Below, piece after piece: positions 8,453-17,274 of a stretch of DNA of 35,357 nt. This DNA is from Alterluteimonas quercicellularis (GTDB taxonomy: Bacteria; Pseudomonadota; Gammaproteobacteria; Xanthomonadales; Xanthomonadaceae): assembly GCF_021191635.1 (NCBI RefSeq), contig NZ_JAIWPR010000054.1, positions 1 to 35,357 of the forward strand, in the 5' to 3' direction. A program made the position numbers and the translations under genes. Positions within the stretch are counted from its first letter, which is position 1. Every line of letters starts with the position of its first letter. The notes beneath the pieces are model-generated. The model searched no databases, was not told where the DNA came from, and saw nothing but the letters and a program-made list of their open reading frames with translations.

Positions 8453-9538
8453 TCAGAACCGCTTGCTGATGGTAAAGCTGCCGTACACCGGCGCCTCGCG
8501 CTGGCCCTCGAACTCGCGGGTGCGGTGCGAGCGCGCGAAGGCGAACTTCCAGCGCCCGCGCGTCACCGCCAGGCCGTAGCCGACGTCGGCGACCAGCGGC
8601 CGCCGGTCCACGCTGTGGCTGGACTTGAAGGTGTTGCCGTCCAGGGTGATGTCGTGCAGCACCCAGCGCGCGTCGAAGGCCAGGAACAGGTGCGCGGCCC
8701 AGCCGGCGTCGCGGCCGGGCGACGCGACGGGCGCCATGTTCTCGCCCGCCGGCCGCAGCGGCGCGGTGCCGAAGTCGTCGGGCAGGCGGTAGCCGAAGCG
8801 CCACTCCATGCCGGTGTTGGCGTAGGTGGCGAAGTTGCCGAGGCTGCCGCCCCAGTGCCCGACCGCGTCCCAGCCCCAGCCCGCGGGCGATTCGCGGCGC
8901 TGCCAGCGCCGGCGGCGCTCGTGCACCAGCTGCAGCACCGGCTCGTCGCGCAGCTGGTGGTCCCAGCCGAGGAAGCGCTGGGAGCCGATCAGGTCGTGCC
9001 AGCCGTTCTGCACCTGCTCGCCCAGCGCCGACGGCCCGACGATGCCGACCCGGATCTGCGAGGTGCGCAGGTGGCCGCCCTTGCGCGCGTTGTAGCCGGA
9101 GCCGACCAGCAGCGCCGCCGCGTAGGGCCGGTCGTCCGCGACCAGGTCGGCCCGCTTCGGGTCGGCCGGCGTGAACAGCGCCTGCCCGAAGCCGAGGGTC
9201 ATGTTCTGCTCGTCGTAGCCGCCGGGCTGCAGCCAGGCCAGGTAGCGGTTGAGGCGGCGCACGATCCCCGGCAGGCAGGGATCGTCGCGGTAGTCGACCA
9301 GGTTGGGCGAGACGTTGGTGACCATGAAGCCGTTGGTGTAGCCCTGGTCCTGGCCGGCGCCGCCGAACATGTCGTTGTCGAAGCGGACGTTGGTGGTCGA
9401 TTCCGAGGCCAGCCGCGCGCGGCCGTCGCAGCCCTCCCGCGCCTGCGCCGCGGCGGCCAGCGAGGCGGCGCACAGCAGCGCGGCGGCCGCGGCGCGGCGC
9501 GCGGGCCTGTCGCACCGGCCGGCGGCGCGAAGCCTCAT
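8453..9538 (-). CDS. lpxR: LpxR-like outer-membrane lipid A deacylase (DUF2219)
   Basis: The protein is a predicted outer-membrane beta-barrel enzyme removing the 3'-acyloxyacyl group of lipid A. A signal peptide with a hydrophobic Ala/Leu stretch (residues ~16-33) leads into the family signature FDNDMFGG (N55, D56) and YTNG (67-70). DRPYA (136-140) and NGWHDLIG with the likely catalytic His181 follow, and the protein ends in an aromatic strand and a terminal Phe, as barrels do. ATG 9538 overlaps the acetate kinase stop as ATGA, so the two are translationally coupled. Finding a surface-remodelling enzyme between acetate kinase and a PRPP-synthetase homologue is unusual, but both flanking junctions are tight, so it belongs to the transcript. 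The enzyme family is clear; activity on this host's lipid A is inferred. Confidence 0.87.
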   Translation of the reverse strand: MRLRAAGRCDRPARRAAAAALLCAASLAAAAQAREGCDGRARLASESTTNVRFDNDMFGGAGQDQGYTNGFMVTNVSPNLVDYRDDPCLPGIVRRLNRYLAWLQPGGYDEQNMTLGFGQALFTPADPKRADLVADDRPYAAALLVGSGYNARKGGHLRTSQIRVGIVGPSALGEQVQNGWHDLIGSQRFLGWDHQLRDEPVLQLVHERRRRWQRRESPAGWGWDAVGHWGGSLGNFATYANTGMEWRFGYRLPDDFGTAPLRPAGENMAPVASPGRDAGWAAHLFLAFDARWVLHDITLDGNTFKSSHSVDRRPLVADVGYGLAVTRGRWKFAFARSHRTREFEGQREAPVYGSFTISKRF

Positions 9539-10746
9539 GCGAGGCCGCGGGCGTGGCGGGCGGCGATCCATTCCTCGTTGGTGGGTTCAACCCCCACCCG
9601 CACGCGGCTGCCGGCGGCGGAGATCGTCGGCGCGTCGGCCGCGTTGGCGTCCGGGTCCAGGGTCACGCCCAGCCAGTCCAGCTGCGCGCAGACGCGTTCG
9701 CGCAGGACCGCGCTGTGCTCGCCGATGCCGGCGGTGAACACCAGCAGGTCCAGGCCGCCCAGCACCGCGGCCAGGGCGCCGAGCTCGCGCACGATGCGGC
9801 GCACGTAGAGCTGCAGCGCCAGCGCCGCGCGCGGCGCCTCGGCCTCGCGCGCGATCAGTTCGCGCGGGTCGGCGGAGATGCCGGACACGCCCAGCAGCCC
9901 GGACTCGTGGTAGAGCACGTGCGCGACCTGCTCCAGGCCCAGCTTCTCGATCTCCATCAGGTAGATCACCGCGCCCGGGTCGAGCGCGCCGGTGCGCGTG
10001 CCCATCATCAGCCCGTCCAGCGCGGAGAAGCCCATGGTGGTGGCGACGCTCTGCAGGTCGCGCATCGCGCACAGGCTGGCGCCGCTGCCCAGGTGCGCGA
10101 CCACGGTGCGCCCGCGCGCGAGTTCGCCGTGGCGCCCGGGCAGCGCCGCGGCCATGTACTCGTAGGACAGGCCGTGGAAGCCGTAGCGGCGCAGGCCGCG
10201 TTCCCAGGCCGCGTAGGGCAGCGGCAGCAGCTGCTCGACCTGCGGCAGGGTGTGGTGGAAGGCGGTGTCGAAGCAGGCGACCTGCGGCAGTTCCGGCCGC
10301 TCGCGCAGCAGGATCTCCATCGCCTCCAGCGCGAACGGCTGGTGCAGCGGCGCCAGCGGAATGTAGGACTTCAGGTCGGCGACGACGCCCTCGTCCACGC
10401 GCACCGGCGCGAAGTAGCGGCTGCCGCCGTGCACCACGCGATGGGCCACGCTGTGCAGGCGGCGGCCGCCGAGCCGCGCCAGCACGCGCTCGCGGATCGC
10501 CTCCAGCGCCGCGTGGTGGGGCTGCGCGGGATCGAGCGCGAGCGGCGCGGGGGCCACCCCGGTCTCGCCGCAGGTCGGCGACGGGCCGCCGATGCCCTGC
10601 ACCTTGCCGTTCCACACCGGCGCGCGCGGCAGCGGGTCGCGGCCGGCGTCGAACAGCGCGAACTTGATGCTCGACGAGCCGCAGTTGAGCACCAGGATCA
10701 GGTCGCCCTCGGTGGGATAGCGGTCGGCGGCCGGCGAAGCGCTCAC
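9535..10746 (-). CDS. ackA: Acetate/propionate family kinase
   Basis: The enzyme interconverts acetyl-phosphate and ADP with acetate and ATP in the cytoplasm. Conserved motifs are all present: NCGSSSIKF (N21), VAHRVVHGG, CFDTAFH, YGFHGLSYEY, HLGSGASLCA, GTRTGALDPG and TAGIGEH, with PTNEEW at the C-terminus. Length (403 aa) is normal. GTG 10746 overlaps the upstream phosphotransacetylase stop as GTGA, and its own stop overlaps the lpxR-like start as ATGA. With the phosphoketolase encoded downstream it completes an ATP-yielding route from sugar phosphate through acetyl-phosphate to acetate. Confidence 0.95.
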   Translation of the reverse strand: MSASPAADRYPTEGDLILVLNCGSSSIKFALFDAGRDPLPRAPVWNGKVQGIGGPSPTCGETGVAPAPLALDPAQPHHAALEAIRERVLARLGGRRLHSVAHRVVHGGSRYFAPVRVDEGVVADLKSYIPLAPLHQPFALEAMEILLRERPELPQVACFDTAFHHTLPQVEQLLPLPYAAWERGLRRYGFHGLSYEYMAAALPGRHGELARGRTVVAHLGSGASLCAMRDLQSVATTMGFSALDGLMMGTRTGALDPGAVIYLMEIEKLGLEQVAHVLYHESGLLGVSGISADPRELIAREAEAPRAALALQLYVRRIVRELGALAAVLGGLDLLVFTAGIGEHSAVLRERVCAQLDWLGVTLDPDANAADAPTISAAGSRVRVGVEPTNEEWIAARHARGLA

Positions 10747-12164
10747 GGCGGCGTCTCGCGGTAGCGGTGGGCCAGCATCAGCGCGATCGCGCAGGAGGCG
10801 ATCCGCGATTCGCGGCTGTCGGCGCGGCTGGTCAGCACCACCGGCACCTTCGCGCCCATCACGATGCCGGCGCTGGCCGCGTCGCCCATGTACATCAGCT
10901 GTTTGGCCAGCATGTTGCCGCTCTCCAGGTCGGGCACCACCAGGATGTCGGCCTGCCCGGCCACCGGCGAGGCGATGCCCTTGGTGCGCGCGGCCGCCAG
11001 CGAGACCGCATTGTCGAAGGCCAGCGGCCCGTCGAGCACGCCGCCGGCGATCTGCCCGCGGTCGGCCATCTTGCACAGGGCCGCGGCGTCGAGCGTGGCC
11101 GGCATCGCCGGGCTCACCGTCTCCACCGCGGCCAGGATCGCGACCTTGGGTTCCGGCACCCCGATCGTGTGCGCGAGGTCGATCGCGTTGCGCACGATGT
11201 CGGCCTTCTGCTGCAGGTCGGGGGCGAGGTTGATCGCGGCGTCGGTGACGATGAACGGCCGCGGGTAGTGCGGGGTCTGCAGCACGAAGCAGTGACTGAC
11301 CCGGCGCTTGGTGCGCAGGCCCGAGGCCGAGGCCACCACCGCCGCCATCAGCTCGTCGGTGTGCAGGCTGCCCTTCATCAGCGCCTCCACCTCGCCCGCC
11401 GCGGCCAGCTCGGCGGCGCGCGCGGCGGCGGCGTGGCTGTGCGGCACGTCCTCGACGGCAAGGCCGGCCAGGTCCAGGCCGTGCTCGGCGGCCACCGCCT
11501 CCAGCCGTGCGCGCGGCGCGACCAGCACCGGTTCGATCAGGCCGGCGGCGCGGGCGTCGAGCGCGGCCGACAGGCTGGGCGCGTCGCAGGGGTGCACCAC
11601 CGCCACGCGCACGGCGGCCAGCGGGCGCACGTGCGCGAGCAGGCGGTCGAGCCCGTCGCGGCCGCCCACGTCGAGCCGGATCTCGGGCAGGCTGGTGCGC
11701 GGGCGCTCGATCCGCTCGGCCGGCGCGATCACCCGCGCCTCGCCGCGGATCGCCTCCACCCCGTCCTGGTTGACGCAGGCGCAGTCGAGCACCACGCCGC
11801 GGCACTCCGGCTCCAGCGCGCTGACCGTCACGCTCACCCGCAGCCGGTCGCCCACCCGCACCGGGGCGAGGAAGCGCAGGCTCTGGCTGCGGTAGATCGT
11901 GCCCGGGCCCGGCAGGCGGGTGCCCAGCAGCGCGGAGATCAGCGCCCCGCCCCACAGGCCGTGGGCGATCACGCCCTGGAAGCGCGAGGAGGCGGCGAAC
12001 TCGGCATCGACGTGCTGCGGGTTGACGTCGCCCGACAGCGCGGCGAAGACCTGGATGTCCTCCAGCGTCAGCACGCGCTCGACGCTGGCGCTGTCGCCCA
12101 CCGCCAGCTCGTCGAAGGTGCGGTTGCGCAGCACGCGCAGGTCGTCGGCGCCGTGCGCGTTCAT
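10743..12164 (-). CDS. Bifunctional MaoC-like hydratase/phosphate acetyl(butyryl)transferase
   Basis: The protein is a fusion of an N-terminal MaoC hot-dog domain (residues ~10-150) and a C-terminal phosphate acetyl/butyryltransferase domain (~175-473). The first domain shows FAALSGDVNPQHVD and GVIAHGLWG, the (R)-enoyl-CoA hydratase type motif. The second shows MKGSLHTDELM, TDAAINLAPDL, VSPAMPAT and DILVVPDLESGNML. The second half moves the acyl group between phosphate and CoA; the first probably hydrates enoyl-CoA. The arrangement is a known fused family of about 470 residues. ATG 12164 is coupled by ATGA to a 24-codon upstream ORF, and its stop overlaps ackA. It would let acetyl-phosphate from the phosphoketolase become acetyl-CoA for fatty-acid synthesis. 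Acetyl versus butyryl preference is not decidable here. Confidence 0.9.
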   Translation of the reverse strand: MNAHGADDLRVLRNRTFDELAVGDSASVERVLTLEDIQVFAALSGDVNPQHVDAEFAASSRFQGVIAHGLWGGALISALLGTRLPGPGTIYRSQSLRFLAPVRVGDRLRVSVTVSALEPECRGVVLDCACVNQDGVEAIRGEARVIAPAERIERPRTSLPEIRLDVGGRDGLDRLLAHVRPLAAVRVAVVHPCDAPSLSAALDARAAGLIEPVLVAPRARLEAVAAEHGLDLAGLAVEDVPHSHAAAARAAELAAAGEVEALMKGSLHTDELMAAVVASASGLRTKRRVSHCFVLQTPHYPRPFIVTDAAINLAPDLQQKADIVRNAIDLAHTIGVPEPKVAILAAVETVSPAMPATLDAAALCKMADRGQIAGGVLDGPLAFDNAVSLAAARTKGIASPVAGQADILVVPDLESGNMLAKQLMYMGDAASAGIVMGAKVPVVLTSRADSRESRIASCAIALMLAHRYRETPP

Positions 12165-12235
12165 CGCGGCGCGCTCCGGCGGCCGGCGTGCGCGGCGGGC
12201 GCGGGCGGCGGCGGGACGGCATGGCTCGGGGTCAT
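12161..12235 (-). CDS. Possible 24-aa proline-rich upstream ORF
   Basis: This short reading frame begins at ATG 12235 after GAGGGAGAGACCCG, a good ribosome-binding sequence. It ends at TGA 12161, which overlaps the start of the MaoC/phosphotransacetylase gene as ATGA. The peptide contains AVPPPPAPA and an Arg-rich end. It fills the only larger gap in this part of the operon and may couple or tune translation of the following gene; four prolines in a row can slow ribosomes. It resembles no known protein, and chance occurrence in GC-rich DNA is possible. Confidence 0.35.
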   Translation of the reverse strand: MTPSHAVPPPPAPAAHAGRRSAPR

Positions 12236-12267
12236 CGGGTCTCTCCCTCGGGGACGGGCGGGCGCGC

Positions 12268-13413
12268 TCAGGCCATCTGCGCGATGGTCTTGCGGAAGCG
12301 CGACAGCGACAGCGAGAACAGCACGGCGCCGATGCCGGCCAGCCACAGGAACGGCTTCCAGACCACTTCGATGCCGGCGCCGCGGTACAGGATCGCCTGG
12401 CCCAGCTCGACGAAGTGGGTGGTCGGCGCGGCCAGCATGATCGTCTGCACCACCTCCGGCATGCTCTCGCGCGGGGTGCTGCCGCCCGAGAGCATCTGCA
12501 GCGGCAGCATCACCAGGATCAGCAGCATGCCGAACTGCGGCATGTTGCGCGCCAGGGTGGCGATGAAGATGCCCATCGAGGTGGTGGCGAACAGGCACAG
12601 CGCCGCGCCGGCGAAGAACAGCGTCAGCGAGCCCTCCACCGGCACGCCGATCAGGCCCCGCACCACCACGTTCAGCGACAGGCACGCGGCCACCAGCACC
12701 ACCAGCCCCATCGACCAGACCTTGGACAGCATGATCTCGGTCGGCGTCACCGGCATGACCAGCAGGTGCTCGATCGTGCCGTGCTCGCGCTCGCGGATCA
12801 GCGCGGCGCCGGTGAGGATGATCGACAGCATGGTGATCTGGTTGATGATCTGCATCATCCCGCCGAACCAGCTCTTGTCCAGGGCGGGATTGAAGCGCGT
12901 GCGCAGCGCCAGGTCCACCGGCGGCGCGGCGCTGCCGCGGGTGCGCTGCACGAACTCGGCGATCTCGCCCATCGCGATCTGCTGCACCGCGCCGCTGCCG
13001 GAGAACGCCTGGCTCATGCGGGTGGCGTCGACGTTGAGCTGCAGGTCGGGCGCGCGGCCGGCCAGCACGTCGCGCTGGAAGCCCGGCGGGATCACCAGCA
13101 CGAAGGTGTAGCGGCCCGCGTCCATGCCCGGATCGATCTCGGGCAGGGAGATCATGGCCGGCGCGGTGAACTGCGGCGGGTAGAACGCCGAGGCGATGCG
13201 CTGCGACAGCGGCGAGGCGTCCTCGTCGACGATCGCGATCGGCGCGTTGTGCAGGGTCTCGGGCATGGCGGTGGCCGAGGTGTACACGCCCAGCGAGAAC
13301 ACGTAGACGATCAGCACCAGCATCATCGGGTCGCGCCACAGGCTCCACAGCTCCTTGACGCCCAGGCGGTAGATATTGGCGAGGTGGTGCGGTCGGGTTC
13401 CGGCGCGTGCCAT
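12268..13413 (-). CDS. ABC-2 type transporter permease (YhhJ/YbhR-like)
   Basis: The protein is an inner-membrane permease of the ABC-2 exporter class. One membrane segment lies near the N-terminus (residues ~28-50), followed by a periplasmic region of about 130 residues. Several membrane segments then lie between ~185 and 375. The EREHGTIEHLLVMPVT motif typical of YhhJ/YbhR-type subunits sits in the first cytoplasmic loop after the periplasmic domain. Length (381 aa) is usual. It starts one base after the RbbA-like gene ends, so the two are surely co-expressed. They likely form the membrane core of a tripartite exporter with the HlyD adaptor and the outer-membrane factor encoded upstream. 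The exported compound is unknown. Confidence 0.9.
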   Translation of the reverse strand: MARAGTRPHHLANIYRLGVKELWSLWRDPMMLVLIVYVFSLGVYTSATAMPETLHNAPIAIVDEDASPLSQRIASAFYPPQFTAPAMISLPEIDPGMDAGRYTFVLVIPPGFQRDVLAGRAPDLQLNVDATRMSQAFSGSGAVQQIAMGEIAEFVQRTRGSAAPPVDLALRTRFNPALDKSWFGGMMQIINQITMLSIILTGAALIREREHGTIEHLLVMPVTPTEIMLSKVWSMGLVVLVAACLSLNVVVRGLIGVPVEGSLTLFFAGAALCLFATTSMGIFIATLARNMPQFGMLLILVMLPLQMLSGGSTPRESMPEVVQTIMLAAPTTHFVELGQAILYRGAGIEVVWKPFLWLAGIGAVLFSLSLSRFRKTIAQMA

Positions 13414-13414
13414 C

Positions 13415-16168
13415 TCAGCGCTCCTGCTTCTTCAGCAGCGCGATCGCCGCGCCCAGGATCACCGGCACCGACAGCAGCAGCGGCCAGAACGAGGCCGCCA
13501 GGTCGCCGAAGCCGAGCGCCTTGTTAAACACGCCGCGGCTGATCGTGACCATGTGCGTGGCCGGGTAGACCTCGCCGATGAACCGCGCCGCGCCCTCCAT
13601 CGAGGAGACCGGGTCGATCAGGCCCGAGTAGGTGGTCGCCGGGATCAGGGTGCCGAGCATGGCGAAGAACATCGCCGCGATCTGGCTCTTGGTGGCCGCC
13701 GAGGCCAGCAGGCCCATGCCGGTGGCGGCGAAGGCGAAGATCAGCGCCGCCAGCGCCAGCGCCGGGTAGCTGCCGGTCACCGGCACCCCGAACACGGTCA
13801 CCGCCAGCAGGCTCATCAGCAGGAAGTTCACCATCGCCAGCGCCACGTAGGGCAGCTGCTTGCCGAGCAGGAACTCGGTGCGCGTGACCGGGGTGACGTA
13901 GAGGTTGGTGATCGAGCCGGTCTCCTTCTCGCGCACCACCGCCAGCGCGGTCAGCATGGCCGGCAGCATCAGCAGCAGGATCGGCACCACCGCCGGCACC
14001 ATCGCCGGCAGGCTCTGCACGTCGGGGTTGTAGCGGAAGCGGGTCTGCACGTCGGCGACGGCGGCGCTGCCGCCCACGCGCTCGGCCAGCTGCGCCGACA
14101 GCCAGTGCTGGTGCATGCCCTGCACGTAGCCCTGCACGGTCTCGGCGCGCTGCGGCATCGCGCCGTCCACCCAGGCGCCGATCTGCACCCCGTGCCCGCG
14201 CAGCGCGTCGCGGGCGAAGCCCGGCGGGATCTCCAGCGCCAGCGCCAGCTCGCCGCTGCGCATGCGGCGGTCGAGCTCGTCGTAGTCGGCGATCGGCGGG
14301 CGCTCGACGAAATAGCGCGAGCCCGACAGCTCCAGCGCGTAGTTGCGGCTGAGCGCGGTCTGGTCGCGGTCGAGCACCGCGTAGCGCAGGTCCTCCACGT
14401 CCATGCTGATGCCGAAGCCCATCACGAACATCAGGATCAGCGAGCCGCCCAGGGCCAGGGTGGCGCGGACCGGATCGCGCTGCAGTTCCAGCGCCTCGCG
14501 CCACAGGTAGCTGAGCATGCGCTGCAGGCTGAAGGGGCTGCGGCGCGCGTGCGCGACCGGGCGCGGCGCCGCGGCCTGCACCGGGGCCGCGTCCGCGGGC
14601 GCCTGCTCGGTCGCGCCGCCGCCGGCCTCGACCAGGTAGCCGATGAAGGCCTCCTCCAGCGTCGCCGCGCCGCGCTTGGCGACCAGCCGCGCGGGGGCGT
14701 CGCTGTCGAGCACCTTGCCGGCGTGCATCATCGACATGCGGTCGCAGCGCTCGGCCTCGTTCATGAAGTGGGTGGAGATGAAGATCGTCACCCGGTCGCG
14801 CCGCGACAGCTCCACCAGCAGCCGCCAGAACGCGTCGCGCGCCACCGGATCGACGCCGGAGGTCGGCTCGTCCAGGATCAGCAGGTCGGGCCTGTGCACC
14901 ATCGCCACCGCCAGCGACAGGCGCTGGCGCATGCCCAGCGGCATGCCGGCCGGCAGGTCGTCGAGCGCCCCGCCCAGGCCGAAGCGGCCGGCCATTTCCT
15001 CCACCCGCGCGGGGATCTCGTCCTCCGGCACGTGGAACAGCCGCGCGTGCAGCACCAGGTTCTGGCGCACGGTCAGCTCGGCGTAGAGCGAGAAGGCCTG
15101 CGACATGTAGCCCACGCGCCGGCGCGTATCGAGATCCCTGGGATCGACCTCGTGGCCGAACAGCCAGGCCCGGCCCTCGCTGGCCGGCAGCAGGCCGGTC
15201 AGCATCTTCATGGTGGTCGTCTTGCCGCAGCCGTTGGAGCCGAGGAAGCCGAAGATCTCGCCGCGGCGGATGCGGAAGGACACGTGGTCCACGGCGACGA
15301 AGTCGCCGAAGCGCATGGTCAGCCCCTGCGCCTCGATGGCGATGTCGTCCTCGCCCTCGGCCGGCAGCGGCGGGATCTCCACCGGGCGGTGGTCGCGGCG
15401 CTTGGCCTCCGGCAGCAGGCCGATGAACGCCGCCTCCAGCGACGCGGTGCCGGTACGCGCCAGCAGTTCGGCCGGCGTGCCGGTGGCCAGCACGCGGCCG
15501 TCGTCCATCGCCGCCAGCCAGTCGAAGCGCTGCGCCTCGTCCATGTAGGCGGTGGCCACGATCACGCTCATGCCGGGACGCTGGCCGCGGATGCGCGCGA
15601 TCAGGTCCCAGAACTGCGCGCGCGCCAGCGGGTCCACGCCGGTGGTCGGCTCGTCGAGGATCAGCAGGTCGGGATCGTGGATCAGCGCGCAGCACAGCCC
15701 GAGCTTCTGCTTCATGCCGCCCGAGAGCTTGCCGGCCGGGCGCGCCAGGAACGGCCGCAGCCCGGTGGCCTCGGTCAGCTCGTCGATGCGGCGGCGGCGC
15801 TCGCCGGCGTCGTGGCCGAACAGGCGGGCGAAGAACTGCAGGTTCTCCTCCACCGACAGCGTGGGGTACAGGTTCCGGCCCAGGCCCTGCGGCATGTAGG
15901 CGATGCGCGGGCATACCGCCTCGCGGTGCCGGCGCCGCGCGATGTCGCCGCCCAGCACCTCGACGCTGCCGTCCTGCACCCGCCGCGCGCCGGCCACCAG
16001 CGACAGCAGGCTGGACTTGCCCACGCCGTCGGGGCCGATCAGGCCGACCATGCGGCCGGCCGGCACGTCCAGGTCCACGCCGGCCAGGGCCTCGACCTTG
16101 CGGTAGCGCAGGCGAACGCCGCGCAGGCGCACGACCGGCGGCGGGGCGTCGGCGGCGGCCACGGTCAC
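13415..16168 (-). CDS. rbbA: RbbA-like ABC transporter: two ATPase domains fused to ABC-2 permease
   Basis: The 917-residue protein has two ATP-binding cassettes followed by a permease domain, the architecture of E. coli RbbA (911 aa). Cassette 1 has Walker [10 protein letters not shown] (45-53), signature LSGGM (148-152) and Walker B LLILDEP (168-174), but its switch position reads VATAYM, with no His. Cassette 2 has Walker [10 protein letters not shown] (310-318), a degenerate signature LGMRQ (411-415), Walker B LILDEP and switch His467 in ISTHFM. As I recall it, RbbA itself also has ATAYM in the first cassette, so this is a family trait rather than decay. The C-terminal third has ABC-2 membrane segments and [20 protein letters not shown] 16168 overlaps the adaptor gene stop as GTGA. 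It likely powers export with the partner permease. A ribosome-associated role, reported for RbbA, is the alternative. Confidence 0.92.
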   Translation of the reverse strand: MTVAAADAPPPVVRLRGVRLRYRKVEALAGVDLDVPAGRMVGLIGPDGVGKSSLLSLVAGARRVQDGSVEVLGGDIARRRHREAVCPRIAYMPQGLGRNLYPTLSVEENLQFFARLFGHDAGERRRRIDELTEATGLRPFLARPAGKLSGGMKQKLGLCCALIHDPDLLILDEPTTGVDPLARAQFWDLIARIRGQRPGMSVIVATAYMDEAQRFDWLAAMDDGRVLATGTPAELLARTGTASLEAAFIGLLPEAKRRDHRPVEIPPLPAEGEDDIAIEAQGLTMRFGDFVAVDHVSFRIRRGEIFGFLGSNGCGKTTTMKMLTGLLPASEGRAWLFGHEVDPRDLDTRRRVGYMSQAFSLYAELTVRQNLVLHARLFHVPEDEIPARVEEMAGRFGLGGALDDLPAGMPLGMRQRLSLAVAMVHRPDLLILDEPTSGVDPVARDAFWRLLVELSRRDRVTIFISTHFMNEAERCDRMSMMHAGKVLDSDAPARLVAKRGAATLEEAFIGYLVEAGGGATEQAPADAAPVQAAAPRPVAHARRSPFSLQRMLSYLWREALELQRDPVRATLALGGSLILMFVMGFGISMDVEDLRYAVLDRDQTALSRNYALELSGSRYFVERPPIADYDELDRRMRSGELALALEIPPGFARDALRGHGVQIGAWVDGAMPQRAETVQGYVQGMHQHWLSAQLAERVGGSAAVADVQTRFRYNPDVQSLPAMVPAVVPILLLMLPAMLTALAVVREKETGSITNLYVTPVTRTEFLLGKQLPYVALAMVNFLLMSLLAVTVFGVPVTGSYPALALAALIFAFAATGMGLLASAATKSQIAAMFFAMLGTLIPATTYSGLIDPVSSMEGAARFIGEVYPATHMVTISRGVFNKALGFGDLAASFWPLLLSVPVILGAAIALLKKQER

Positions 16169-17262
16169 TCCGCCGCCTGCACCCGCAGCGCGTCGTCGAC
16201 CGCCAGCGAGGCCGGCCACTCGGCCTGCGGGTCGGTCCTCAGCCAGGCCACGCCCGGCACGCCGGTCTTGACCTGCTCCAGGTGCCGCTTCAGCAGTTCC
16301 GGCGCGATCTGCGCGCGCACGCGGAACATCAGCTTCTGCCGCTCGCTGGCGGTCTCCACCGTCTTCGGGGTGAACTGCGCCTGGCTGGCGATGAAGGAGA
16401 CGGTGGCCGGGATCACGTACTCCGGCGCGGCATCCAGCACGATCCGCACCTCGGTGCCGAGCGCGATGCGGCCGGCGGCCGTCTCCGGCACGAAGAAGGT
16501 CATGTAGACGTCGGACAGGTCGAGCAGGTTGAGCACGCGGCCGCCGGCGCCGAGCACCTCGCCGGGCTGGGCCACGCGCACCTGCACGCGGCCCGCGCGC
16601 GGGGAGACCAGCACGCTGTCGCGCAGATCGACCTCCACCCGGGCCACGGTGGCGGTGGCGGCGTTGACGCTGGAGCGCGCGCCCACCAGCTGCGCCTCGG
16701 CGGCCGCGACCGCGGCCTGCGCGGCGGCGGCCTGGGCGCGGGTTGCGGCCAGCGCGGCCTCGGCGCCACGCACGCGGGCGCGGTCGTCGTCGAGTTCCTG
16801 CACCGAGGCCGCGCCTTCCTGCGACAGCGTCTGCGAGCGCGCCAGCCGCCGCCGGGCGGCGTCCAGCTCGGCCTCGCGCTGCGCCACCAGCGCCTGCGCC
16901 GCGGCCAGGTCGCTCTGCCGCAGCGCCACCTGCGCCTGCGCCGCGACCACGCCGTGCTCGGCCTGCTGGCGGCCGGCGTCGGCCTCGTCGCGCTGCGCCT
17001 GCAGGGTCTCGATCTGCATCCGCGCCAGCGGCTGGCCGGCCTCGACGAAATCGCCCTCGCGCACCAGGATCTCCTCGATGCGGCCCGGCAGCTTGGTCGC
17101 CACGTCGATCTCGGTGGCCTCGATGCGGCCGTTGCCGCTGACGAAGCCCTCGCCCGGGCCGTCGTCGGAGGCCGCCCGCCAGGCCCACCAGGCCAGCGCG
17201 GCGACGCCCGCCACGACCACCGCGGCCAGGAGCTTCTTCTTCAGGGGGGGAGAGAGGGTCAT
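16165..17262 (-). CDS. HlyD-family efflux adaptor (membrane fusion protein, YhiI-like)
   Basis: The protein is a periplasmic adaptor that joins the inner-membrane ABC exporter to the outer-membrane channel. It has an N-terminal membrane anchor (residues ~9-29) and a biotinyl-lipoyl-like half motif at [21 protein letters not shown] long Ala/Gln/Arg-rich coiled coil spans ~75-210. The second lipoyl half ([21 protein letters not shown]) and a beta-barrel region follow. Length (365 aa) fits the family. It lies 12 bp after the outer-membrane factor gene and overlaps the RbbA-like gene by 4 bp. This order (adaptor, RbbA-like, YhhJ-like) matches the yhiI-rbbA-yhhJ arrangement in enterobacteria. Confidence 0.93.
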   Translation of the reverse strand: MTLSPPLKKKLLAAVVVAGVAALAWWAWRAASDDGPGEGFVSGNGRIEATEIDVATKLPGRIEEILVREGDFVEAGQPLARMQIETLQAQRDEADAGRQQAEHGVVAAQAQVALRQSDLAAAQALVAQREAELDAARRRLARSQTLSQEGAASVQELDDDRARVRGAEAALAATRAQAAAAQAAVAAAEAQLVGARSSVNAATATVARVEVDLRDSVLVSPRAGRVQVRVAQPGEVLGAGGRVLNLLDLSDVYMTFFVPETAAGRIALGTEVRIVLDAAPEYVIPATVSFIASQAQFTPKTVETASERQKLMFRVRAQIAPELLKRHLEQVKTGVPGVAWLRTDPQAEWPASLAVDDALRVQAAE

Positions 17263-17274
17263 GGGCTCGGATCG

